Assembly: GCA_910587065.1 (NCBI GenBank)
Contig: CAJUMA010000010.1
Location: 1 to 43,818 of the forward strand
Length of the DNA: 43,818 bases
Reading direction: 5' to 3'
Origin: an uncultured Bacilli bacterium
Lineage (GTDB): Bacteria; Bacillota_I; Bacilli_A; RF39; UBA660
Positions 1 through 6,945 of the stretch are shown here, piece by piece. The position numbers and the translations under genes are program-made. How positions within the stretch are numbered: position 1 is the stretch's first letter; the number at the start of each line of letters is the position of its first letter. Under the pieces are notes generated by a model. That model was not told the DNA's origin. It ran no database searches and saw only the letters and a list, made by a program, of their open reading frames with translations.

Positions 1-35
1 GGCTGTCTATCTCTTGTTTTCGGTTACTTGCTTCT

Positions 36-854
36 TTACCGTACATGAGCATTTGAATAAGGTTTATCACCTGGAATAATAGCAGCCATCTTCTTAATAT
101 CTTCCGTAACTTCTTCTTCTAAAACATCAATAACATCATCAACGGTAATAATACCAACAAGTCTTTTTTCTGAATCAACTACAGGCATTACCATAAAATC
201 ATATTTTTTAAATATTGCCGCAACTTCTTCTTGATCTGTCGATGTAGTAACATATATTATATCATCATTAAATATATCTTTTATTAGCAAACTATTATCA
301 TTAAATAGTAAATCCTCTATTTCAACACGTCCCAAAAGTATTCGCTCACTGTCAACTACGTAGCAAGTATGAATAGTTTCGTAGTACTCTTTATTCTCTT
401 TTAACTTAGCTATCGCATCTTTTATGCTAATATTTTCCTTAAACTGCGGATATTCAACTGTCATTATTGATCCGGCTGATTCATCATTATAGTTTAAGAG
501 TCTATTTATATCTTTCCTTGTATCTTCATGACAATTCTTTAATATCTTAGCAACAATATTAGCTGGCATCTCTTCAAGTAAGTCAGTTGCATCATCGGCT
601 GGCATTTCATCAATTAACTTAACGATTTCTGTTTCTGATAACTGTTTTAATAACTTAGTTGCAACATCTACTTCAAATTCAGCAAAAACTTTTGCAGCTT
701 TGTCTTTAGGCATAACTCTAAAAACCTTTGCTAAATCATTAGTAGCTAGTTCTGATAAAACATCTGCTAAATCTATCTCATTTATATTTTTAATTTCATC
801 CTTTAATTCTTTAAAATTCTTTTCTTCTATAAATTTGTTTATTCTTCTTTCCAT
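36..854 (-). CDS. mgtE: MgtE-like magnesium transporter, cytoplasmic part only (truncated)
   Basis: This 272-residue protein has the MgtE N-terminal superhelical domain (about residues 15-125, with the repeated acidic EMPADDATDLLEEMPA-type helices) and two CBS domains (about 135-190 and 195-252). In the family these cytoplasmic parts sense Mg2+ and gate a five-helix membrane pore. The reading frame stops 22 residues after the EEEVTEDIKKMAAI hinge, just where the first membrane helix should begin. Family members are about 450 residues. In the 35 bases left before the window edge, neither other frame gives a hydrophobic run. The start is clear: GGAGGT lies 5 bases before the ATG. It may be a pseudogene, a split gene or a stand-alone sensor. 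The identity of the domains is near certain; function as a transporter is doubtful. Confidence 0.85.
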   Translation of the reverse strand: MERRINKFIEEKNFKELKDEIKNINEIDLADVLSELATNDLAKVFRVMPKDKAAKVFAEFEVDVATKLLKQLSETEIVKLIDEMPADDATDLLEEMPANIVAKILKNCHEDTRKDINRLLNYNDESAGSIMTVEYPQFKENISIKDAIAKLKENKEYYETIHTCYVVDSERILLGRVEIEDLLFNDNSLLIKDIFNDDIIYVTTSTDQEEVAAIFKKYDFMVMPVVDSEKRLVGIITVDDVIDVLEEEVTEDIKKMAAIIPGDKPYSNAHVR

Positions 855-903
855 AATCTACCTCCAAAAATAATATATTACATAAACGCTGGCTCGGTTC
901 CAT
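811..903 (-). CDS. Possible 30-codon leader ORF overlapping the mgtE start
   Basis: An ATG at 903 follows AGGAAGTGAT, which matches the anti-Shine-Dalgarno complement at nine of ten bases, with usual spacing. It encodes a peptide starting MEPSQRLCNIL and ends at 811, about 40 bases inside mgtE in a different frame. Ribosomes reading it would cross the mgtE ribosome site and start codon. A second frame (ATG at 911, 17 codons, stop at 858-860 next to the mgtE ribosome site) shares the region but is badly spaced from the Shine-Dalgarno. Magnesium transporter genes in enterobacteria use leader peptides for control, so a similar role is conceivable here, but this is inference only. Confidence 0.35.
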   Translation of the reverse strand: MEPSQRLCNILFLEVDYGKKNKQIYRRKEF

Positions 904-932
904 ATAATCATCACTTCCTTTGGTACGTCTCA

Positions 933-961
933 ATTATAGCAATAAAAAGAGTAAAAAAAAA
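933..961 (-). promoter_or_regulatory. Likely mgtE promoter
   Basis: A perfect TATAAT (-10) lies at 933-938 on the minus strand. The -35 position falls in the T-run of the preceding gene's terminator, so it reads only TTTTTT. The transcript would have a leader of about 70 bases before the mgtE start, carrying the possible leader ORFs. Confidence 0.5.
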
Positions 962-982
962 GATTTAGTGTGAACTAAATCT
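952..982 (-). terminator. Intrinsic terminator of the thioredoxin-like gene
   Basis: A 9-bp perfect stem (AGATTTAGT / ACTAAATCT, loop TCAC) is followed by nine T residues. The stem begins at the stop codon of the upstream gene, and the T-run lies where the mgtE -35 box should be. Confidence 0.9.
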
Positions 983-1721
983 ATTTCTTGGCATTTTTAG
1001 TTTTGCTTGTGCCTTTTTTTGCTGAGCTTTTCTTAGTAGCAATTTTCTTCTCTGAAACTTTTGTTTCTTTTACTTCTTCAACCTTTGTTTCAGTTTCTCC
1101 TTCGTCTTCATCATTCTCATCATCTTCATAGTATTTATTTTTACTACTACAAATAATTAAAGCAATTATGATTACTACACATAAACCTAAAACAACCATA
1201 CCAATAACATTGTTTGCATCATCACTTAATGAAGCAACTTCGTCATTTATAATAGCATTAACTACATCTTTATAGTTTTTTGAACCATACATATCATCAA
1301 TTGTCTTTTTGATTTCTGCTTTTGTTGAATCACCAAATCCTTCAAATGGTTCATCACCAATAACATAGTAAGGTACACCACCATTACCTGAATATTTGAA
1401 GTAATCATGAACTTCATCAAGTAATTCAAGATTTAAGCTTTCTGCAACACTGTAGTCCTTAACATTAAATTTATCTTTGTAATCTTTATCTTCTTTTAAT
1501 TCAGATAAAAATTCATGTAAATCTTGACAATGTGGACAAGTTGGTGAATAGAAAACATAAATTGTTACTGCCTTTTCATCATTTGACACTGCATAAGTCG
1601 ATGCAGTTGTTGTTGTAGTTGTTGTTTTCTTAGTTGTCTTCGCTGCATTAACATTTGCAAATGGAACAACTAACACTATAGCCATCATTATAACACATAA
1701 TAATTTACTAAATTTTTTCAT
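981..1721 (-). CDS. Secreted, membrane-anchored thioredoxin-like protein (CPHC)
   Basis: This protein has 246 residues from the chosen ATG at 1721, which has AGGAGG 7 bases upstream; an in-frame upstream extension lacks a ribosome site. Order of parts: signal peptide (residues 1-27, ending VNA-A), a threonine/lysine linker (28-45), a thioredoxin-like domain with the redox motif C62-P-H-C65 and a likely cis-proline at GGVP (P117), a transmembrane helix (about 171-192), then a tail that is first acidic and then lysine/serine/alanine-rich. The family oxidises, reduces or isomerises disulfides outside the membrane; the direction here cannot be told. The tail would be cytoplasmic and resembles histone H1-like basic tails, which is unusual. 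It is a single-gene unit with its own promoter and terminator. Confidence 0.8.
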   Translation of the reverse strand: MKKFSKLLCVIMMAIVLVVPFANVNAAKTTKKTTTTTTTASTYAVSNDEKAVTIYVFYSPTCPHCQDLHEFLSELKEDKDYKDKFNVKDYSVAESLNLELLDEVHDYFKYSGNGGVPYYVIGDEPFEGFGDSTKAEIKKTIDDMYGSKNYKDVVNAIINDEVASLSDDANNVIGMVVLGLCVVIIIALIICSSKNKYYEDDENDEDEGETETKVEEVKETKVSEKKIATKKSSAKKGTSKTKNAKK

Positions 1722-1748
1722 AACCATTCCTCCTATCAGTCTACAATC

Positions 1749-1757
1749 ATTATACCA
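1749..1757 (-). promoter_or_regulatory. Extended -10 promoter of the thioredoxin-like gene
   Basis: The minus strand reads TGGTATAAT, a TGn-extended perfect -10 box, about 28 bases before the chosen start codon. No good -35 box is visible, which fits an extended -10 promoter. Confidence 0.6.
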
Positions 1758-1785
1758 CATATATAGAAAAATAGTATACAAATTT

Positions 1786-1813
1786 TAAAAAGACAAGGAA
1801 TTTCACCTTGTCT
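1786..1813 (-). terminator. Terminator at the end of the parAB-abgT operon
   Basis: A stem of AGACAAGG / CCTTGTCT with a short AT loop is followed by five T residues. It begins at the abgT stop codon. Confidence 0.85.
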
Positions 1814-3357
1814 TAAAGCACAGAAGAACTAGATAAACCTAAAGGAATACCGATAACATACCAAAGCAGTAATAAAACTACCCACATAGCTAAAATTATT
1901 AAAGCATAAGGAATCATATACTTAATACTCTTTATTATACAAACACTTTCTTTATCATACTTTTCCAAGAAAGATATGTATATAACAAAATAAGCCATAA
2001 CAGGAGTAATTGGATACATAATACTAGATCCAGCTGTAAATACTAACTGTGCAAACTCAGCAGTAAACCCACCACTCATCATTGCAGGAACAAAGCTTCC
2101 ACTAAGTATATTCCATCTATTAACAAATGAAGGTTGTAAAATAGTAGATATAATACTAAATAATAAAACCATTAATAAAAGGGGAACGCCAGTAAATGAA
2201 CTGTTTAAAACTATATTAGATAAAAACGCTGTAAATAAAGAACCAATATTCGTATACCTAAGAAGAGATATAAACATACTAGAACAGAATAACAACACAA
2301 TTATCTTCCCAATTCCATCAAGTGAATGAGATAAATAGTTACAAACATCGTGATGGTTTTTTATTGTCTTAGTACCAACCCCATATAAAACTCCACACAA
2401 GAAAAATAAAAATGTTATTACAAAGACAAAACCACTATTAAAGAAAGAATCATACCCAAACAACTTATCAATATACCTATTTTGCGAATAATCTAATAAA
2501 TTTCCACCAAAAGGCACATTAGGTATAATATTATAGATGAATACAACTAAGTAAATAAGTGCACCTATTCCTGCTAATAATAACCCTTTAACTTCTCTTC
2601 TTGTAAGTTTATCTTTATCTTGAACAATTTCTTCTTCGTCAACCTCATATTTACCTAATCTTGGAGCAATAATTTTCTCTGTAACATAAGTAATAAGTGC
2701 TGCTCCTATTAAGGTTGCTGGAATCATTATATATAAAAAACAAGCACTGTTAATTGTGTAAAGATTAGATATTATTCTAGCAGCAGATTCCGTAGCAGTA
2801 AGCATTGAAGAATCAACACTACTTATAATTATATTCATGCCATATCCTAACGATAAAGCGGCAAAGGAAGATATTATTCCAGCCTTCGGATTACGTTTCC
2901 CATACTTAAATAAAAGAGCTGCTAAAGGAATCAATACAACAAAGCATAAGTCACCCGTTAAACTAGTAACTATACATATTAAAGTAAAAACAAATGTAAC
3001 AGCCGTTTTTGGCATTCTCTTAGTTAATAAAAAGAACATTGAATCTAAAAAACCACTTCGATCCATTATGCTTATTCCAATAAGGACAATTAGTAACATG
3101 CTTAATGGAGTAAAACTAACAAAATTTGAAACAGTATTGGAAAAAACATACTTTATCCCTGATAAATTAAGTAATGATTCTACAGTAACTAAAGTTGTTT
3201 CATAACCACCAGTCTTTGTATTAACTTTATTATAGGTAACAGATGCATCTAAAGCATCTAAAATTCCACTTAAAATAATAACTAACCCTGTAAGTAATAT
3301 AAAAGCCATTATAGGATGCATGCTTATTTTTTCACCAATTTTTTTAAACTTTTTCAT
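1813..3357 (-). CDS. abgT: AbgT-family transporter
   Basis: This 514-residue polytopic membrane protein has the AbgT/MtrF (YdaH) family pattern: a first helix after a short basic N-terminus with the motif SMHPIMAFILLTG, about a dozen hydrophobic segments, and the conserved C-terminal run ending in a PITPVMAYF segment. Its length matches the family (about 500-520). Members move p-aminobenzoyl-glutamate into cells or export sulfonamides and folate breakdown products; the substrate here cannot be told. The start overlaps the end of the DUF951 gene by 14 bases, so it is translationally coupled as the last gene of the parA operon. An early loop (residues 39-60) is extracytoplasmic. Confidence 0.87.
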   Translation of the reverse strand: MKKFKKIGEKISMHPIMAFILLTGLVIILSGILDALDASVTYNKVNTKTGGYETTLVTVESLLNLSGIKYVFSNTVSNFVSFTPLSMLLIVLIGISIMDRSGFLDSMFFLLTKRMPKTAVTFVFTLICIVTSLTGDLCFVVLIPLAALLFKYGKRNPKAGIISSFAALSLGYGMNIIISSVDSSMLTATESAARIISNLYTINSACFLYIMIPATLIGAALITYVTEKIIAPRLGKYEVDEEEIVQDKDKLTRREVKGLLLAGIGALIYLVVFIYNIIPNVPFGGNLLDYSQNRYIDKLFGYDSFFNSGFVFVITFLFFLCGVLYGVGTKTIKNHHDVCNYLSHSLDGIGKIIVLLFCSSMFISLLRYTNIGSLFTAFLSNIVLNSSFTGVPLLLMVLLFSIISTILQPSFVNRWNILSGSFVPAMMSGGFTAEFAQLVFTAGSSIMYPITPVMAYFVIYISFLEKYDKESVCIIKSIKYMIPYALIILAMWVVLLLLWYVIGIPLGLSSSSVL

Positions 3358-3535
3358 CTATAACTCCTTTTAATTTCTTTTTAAACTCTAGTCTATCCAT
3401 CATAATCTCGCGATTACATTTAATACACTTAATCTTAATGTCAACACCCATTCTTGTTATTATCCATTCATTAGTTCCACAGGCATGGGGCTTTTTCATA
3501 ATTACTTTATCATTTAATTTAAATTCATTTTCCAT
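3344..3535 (-). CDS. DUF951 family small zinc-ribbon-like protein
   Basis: This small protein has 63 residues from the ATG at 3535, which has GAGGT 5 bases upstream; longer in-frame starts have no ribosome site. It matches DUF951: a short beta-rich protein with the conserved KKPHACGTNEWIITRMG segment and a C-x2-C pair (KCIKCNR). In Firmicutes it usually sits between mscS/parB and ychF. Its role is unknown; a nucleic-acid link is often guessed. It overlaps the 3' end of mscS by 11 bases and the start of abgT by 14, so all three are coupled. Confidence 0.85.
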   Translation of the reverse strand: MENEFKLNDKVIMKKPHACGTNEWIITRMGVDIKIKCIKCNREIMMDRLEFKKKLKGVIDEKV

Positions 3536-4346
3536 TATGAACCTCAACTTGAGGATAAGGTATTTTAACATTTTTCTTATCCAATTCACTTTTTACAAGA
3601 CCTAAAATCTTTCTTTTTAACTCATACTGATCTCCAGCTTTGCAATAAGCTCTAAGCAAATAATTAACTGATGAGTCACCTAGTTCATCAATACCTAAAT
3701 ACTCTGTTTCCTTAGTAGTCAATTTTAACTCATCAACTTGTTTACAAACATCTATAAGTATTTTAGAAACCTTCTCCTCTTTTTCCTCATAAGCAACAGG
3801 GATAGAAATAGTGACTGAAGGATTCTTCTGGCTTAAATTATAAACAGAAGATATTTCCCTGTTTGCAACTACTAAAACAATCCCTTCAACATTTTTTATT
3901 TTTGTATTCTTAAGTCCAAACTCAATAACTTCACCAGTGAAATCATTGTATCTCACAATATCACCAACTACAAAGTAATTATCCATAATAATATTTACTC
4001 CAGCAATGATATCTTTTAAAGCATCTTGAACAGCTAATCCACCAACTACTCCAACAATTCCAAGTCCTGTTACAAAGCTAGTTATGTCTACTCCCCAAAC
4101 ACTTAAGATAACTAAACAAGCTATTATAATAAAAAAGTATTTTAAAATATTTTCACCTAACGCAACAATGGTATTTTTTCTTTTTATTTCAATTGATTTA
4201 GAATCCTTATTAACTAGTCTTTTTACAACCCTTTTAGATGTTTTTATAATTAAAAAAGCCAAACATATTGTTAATACAGGAACATAAAATTTATAAGACG
4301 AAACTATTTTATATAAAGCTTCAATCAAAGCTTCAAACTCTGTCAT
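3525..4346 (-). CDS. mscS: MscS-family mechanosensitive channel
   Basis: This small-conductance mechanosensitive channel has 273 residues from the ATG at 4346, with AGGTG upstream. Three membrane segments occupy about residues 15-110. The pore-lining third helix has the glycine/alanine-rich pattern GLGIVGVVGGLAVQDAL, followed by the conserved beta-domain segment DNYFVVGDIVRYNDFTGEV. Such channels open on hypo-osmotic shock and release solutes. One base separates its start from the parB stop codon, so it is coupled to parB, an arrangement common in Firmicutes. Confidence 0.92.
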   Translation of the reverse strand: MTEFEALIEALYKIVSSYKFYVPVLTICLAFLIIKTSKRVVKRLVNKDSKSIEIKRKNTIVALGENILKYFFIIIACLVILSVWGVDITSFVTGLGIVGVVGGLAVQDALKDIIAGVNIIMDNYFVVGDIVRYNDFTGEVIEFGLKNTKIKNVEGIVLVVANREISSVYNLSQKNPSVTISIPVAYEEKEEKVSKILIDVCKQVDELKLTTKETEYLGIDELGDSSVNYLLRAYCKAGDQYELKRKILGLVKSELDKKNVKIPYPQVEVHNGK

Positions 4347-4347
4347 A

Positions 4348-5235
4348 TTATTCACCTATCTCTATATTTAATATCTCCATTATACGATCCAAATCCGAGT
4401 CACTGTCAAAAGGTATCGTAACTTTATTAGAACTAACACATACCTTTGTTCCGATTATCTCTCTTAAAGTATTTTCATAAATACGATGTTTTGCAGGAAG
4501 TTCTTTTATTTTAATTGTGTGTTTTCTCTTTAAAACTTCTGTATCTTTAGAAATATCTTCTAAACTTCTAACACTTAAACCTTCTTTTTTTATCTTATCA
4601 TTTAAGTCTTTAATTTGATCAACACTTTCAAGTTTAGATAAAACTCTAGCATGACTCATGGAAATATTGCCTTTAATTAAATCTTCCTGAACATCTTCAG
4701 GTAAACTAAGTAATCCAAGTAGATTTGTTATATGACTTCTACTCTTACCAAAACGTGCAGCTAACTCTTCTTGTGTCATATTCGTTTTTATCATAAAATT
4801 TTTATATGCTTGAGCCTCTTCTATCGGACTCAAATCTTCTCTTTGAATATTTTCAAGTAAGGCAATTTCCATCATTGCTTGATCATCAAAATCTTTTACT
4901 ATCGCAGGAATCTTATCAAGACCAGCTAATTTTGAAGCTTTCGTTCTTCTTTCACCAGCCACTAGTTCATAGCCTTTAATACTTTTCTTAACAATAATTG
5001 GTTCAAAAACTCCATGTTCTTTGATTGAATCAGCAAGCTCTTTAAGCGCTATTTCATCAAAGTGTATTCTTGGCTGATAAGGATTACTTCTTATCTCATC
5101 TATATTAATTTCTTTTACTTCCGATTCAGGTGTTGTTGTAACAATTTCATGTTCAAAACTTGAAAAATCTAGTTGCTCACTATTAAATAATTGTTCTAAT
5201 CCTTTTCCTAAAGCTTTTCTATTATTATTCTGCAT
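4348..5235 (-). CDS. parB: Chromosome-partitioning protein ParB (Spo0J-like)
   Basis: This protein has 295 residues from the ATG at 5235, which follows GGAGGTG; a longer in-frame start places that ribosome site inside the gene. The ParB/Srx CTPase fold covers about residues 42-135, with the CTP-binding GERR (94-97) and ENIQR (128-132) motifs. A helix-turn-helix for parS binding follows (TQEELAARFGKSRSHITNLL, about 149-168), then a C-terminal dimerisation region. ParB loads as a sliding clamp at parS and recruits SMC for origin segregation. It follows parA by about 36 bases. No parS palindrome (TGTTNCACGTGAAACA) was seen in this window. Confidence 0.95.
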   Translation of the reverse strand: MQNNNRKALGKGLEQLFNSEQLDFSSFEHEIVTTTPESEVKEINIDEIRSNPYQPRIHFDEIALKELADSIKEHGVFEPIIVKKSIKGYELVAGERRTKASKLAGLDKIPAIVKDFDDQAMMEIALLENIQREDLSPIEEAQAYKNFMIKTNMTQEELAARFGKSRSHITNLLGLLSLPEDVQEDLIKGNISMSHARVLSKLESVDQIKDLNDKIKKEGLSVRSLEDISKDTEVLKRKHTIKIKELPAKHRIYENTLREIIGTKVCVSSNKVTIPFDSDSDLDRIMEILNIEIGE

Positions 5236-5271
5236 ATTCTTTTCACCTCCAGACAAATATTCATCTATCCT

Positions 5272-6057
5272 TTAATCTTGATCTCTATCAATAACTTCTT
5301 TAGCTAAATTATTATAAGCTTCAGCTGCTCTACTAGTTGGATCATACTCATTAATTGGTTCGCCATGACTTGGTGCCTCAACTAATCTTATTAATCTAGG
5401 AATTATTGTATTAAACACTTTTTCATTAAAGAATTTACGTACTTCTTCAACAACTTCAAGACCCAAATTAGTTCTTGAATCAAGTAAAGTAAGTAATACA
5501 CCTTCTATTTGTAAACGAGGATTTAATCTCGTTTGTGTCATAATAATTGTATTTAGTAATTGAGTAATACCCTCTAAAGCAAAGAATTCACATTGTACAG
5601 GTATAATAACTGAATCACTAGCAACTAAAGCATTAGTTGTTAAAAGTCCTAAACTTGGTGGACAATCAATTATAATATAATCAAAACTAGCTTTAATTGG
5701 ATCTATAATATTTCTTAATTGCTCATTCATCTTAAAATCAGAATTATCATGTGTCATCTCAAGTAATTCAATATCTATACCAGCCAAATTTATTGTTGCT
5801 GGCATAATATAAAGGTTAGCAAACTTTGTCTTAATAATTGCGTCTTTTGCTAAAGTGCTTCCATTTAGGCAATCATAAACACTAGCAGTAATATCACTTT
5901 TATTAATACCTAAACCAGTTGAAGTGTTACCTTGTGGATCTAAATCAATCAAAAGAGTTTTTTTACCTAATTTACCTAAAGAAGCTGATAAGTTAATACT
6001 TGTAGTTGTCTTACCCACTCCACCTTTTTGATTAACCAAAGATATCACTTTTGCCAT
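5272..6057 (-). CDS. parA: Chromosome-partitioning ATPase ParA (Soj-like)
   Basis: This 261-residue ParA/MinD-type P-loop ATPase has the deviant Walker A motif KGGVGKTT (11-18), Walker A' LIDLDPQGN at about 38-46, and Walker B IIIDCPPSLG at about 127-136. With ParB it drives origin segregation and, in Bacillus, regulates DnaA. The length matches Soj (about 250-260). It is the first gene of the parA-parB-mscS-DUF951-abgT operon. A TATAAT lies about 35 bases upstream, but its -35 box is poor. Confidence 0.95.
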   Translation of the reverse strand: MAKVISLVNQKGGVGKTTTSINLSASLGKLGKKTLLIDLDPQGNTSTGLGINKSDITASVYDCLNGSTLAKDAIIKTKFANLYIMPATINLAGIDIELLEMTHDNSDFKMNEQLRNIIDPIKASFDYIIIDCPPSLGLLTTNALVASDSVIIPVQCEFFALEGITQLLNTIIMTQTRLNPRLQIEGVLLTLLDSRTNLGLEVVEEVRKFFNEKVFNTIIPRLIRLVEAPSHGEPINEYDPTSRAAEAYNNLAKEVIDRDQD

Positions 6058-6135
6058 TTAAATCACTGCCTTCATTATATTTTGTCTACATACTAAATTA
6101 TATCATAGAATACTAAAAATAAAAACGAATAATTG

Positions 6136-6888
6136 CTAATTACAACTTGCTTCTACCGTCTCTAAAATTTCTACATTTTCATAATTATTAACATCAGCCG
6201 AATTAATAACAGCTTGTCCGTTTACACACGTATAATAATATATTTTATCATCCTCGTAATTAGGATAAATTTTATTAAAAATCTTGCCATTATAATTGTA
6301 TGACGTAATTGTATTTTTTAAAGTTCCAACTTGATTTCCAAACAAATCAAATATACGAGATTCCTTATTTGTATAAAGTATAACCATACTATCATTAAGT
6401 TCTATATAATAATCTTCCCCTCTTAAAAGATAATTATCTTCCACATTATTGTATGTATAAAGAGGGTATAAATTATTATTAACGCGCATCAAAGCACTCC
6501 CACCTGTACATTTGTCACTTGTCCCATCGAAATTATTACACCTAAAAGTAAACTCTACACCATGATAATAAGTTGTTACATTATAATTTTCAAAAAAAGT
6601 TAAGTTACTAATAATTTCTTCTAAATTAGTTGCAAAGTTAGACACAGGTTCAATATTTACAGGCCCAGTTACTCCCTCATTATGATCTATCGCAATAGTT
6701 GTTGTCGTAGTCTCTCCATTATTAATTTCTTCTGTTTTTAAAGTTTTTCTTTCCCCTTCTGTCATGGGTTTAGACATAACTCGTTTTTTTTCAGTATTTA
6801 AAAGATAAAATATAAAAATAAGTGCACAAATTAAAATAACTATAACTGCTATATATGATCTAGCACTTCCATAACCCTTATTATTCAT
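6136..6888 (-). CDS. Membrane-anchored protein of unknown function
   Basis: This protein has 250 residues from the ATG at 6888, which has AGGTG 7 bases upstream. A short glycine/serine N-terminus leads into one transmembrane helix (about residues 13-32). A linker with a run of five threonines follows, then an extracytoplasmic domain rich in tyrosine and asparagine with three to four cysteines (FRCNNFDG, DKCTGG, YYTCVNG, EASCN at the end) that could form disulfides. No family was recognised. It stands alone between parA and ftsH, just downstream of the ftsH terminator, with a TATAAT at 6906-6911. Confidence 0.7.
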   Translation of the reverse strand: MNNKGYGSARSYIAVIVILICALIFIFYLLNTEKKRVMSKPMTEGERKTLKTEEINNGETTTTTIAIDHNEGVTGPVNIEPVSNFATNLEEIISNLTFFENYNVTTYYHGVEFTFRCNNFDGTSDKCTGGSALMRVNNNLYPLYTYNNVEDNYLLRGEDYYIELNDSMVILYTNKESRIFDLFGNQVGTLKNTITSYNYNGKIFNKIYPNYEDDKIYYYTCVNGQAVINSADVNNYENVEILETVEASCN

Positions 6889-6914
6889 GATATTCACCTA
6901 TTGTAATTATAACA

Positions 6915-6945
6915 TAAAAAATTCTACTTTTCAGTAGAATTTTTT
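6915..6945 (-). terminator. ftsH terminator
   Basis: The stem ATTCTACT / AGTAGAAT is followed by T residues. It spans the ftsH stop codon, so the last ftsH codons form part of the hairpin. The flanking A and T runs make it nearly symmetrical. Confidence 0.85.

Noticed and set aside
2837..3205. 122-codon open frame on the plus strand inside abgT
   Set aside because: It is antisense to a well-conserved membrane protein gene, has no ribosome site and resembles no protein.
5235..6060. parS site near parAB
   Set aside because: No sequence close to TGTTNCACGTGAAACA was found here or elsewhere in the window.
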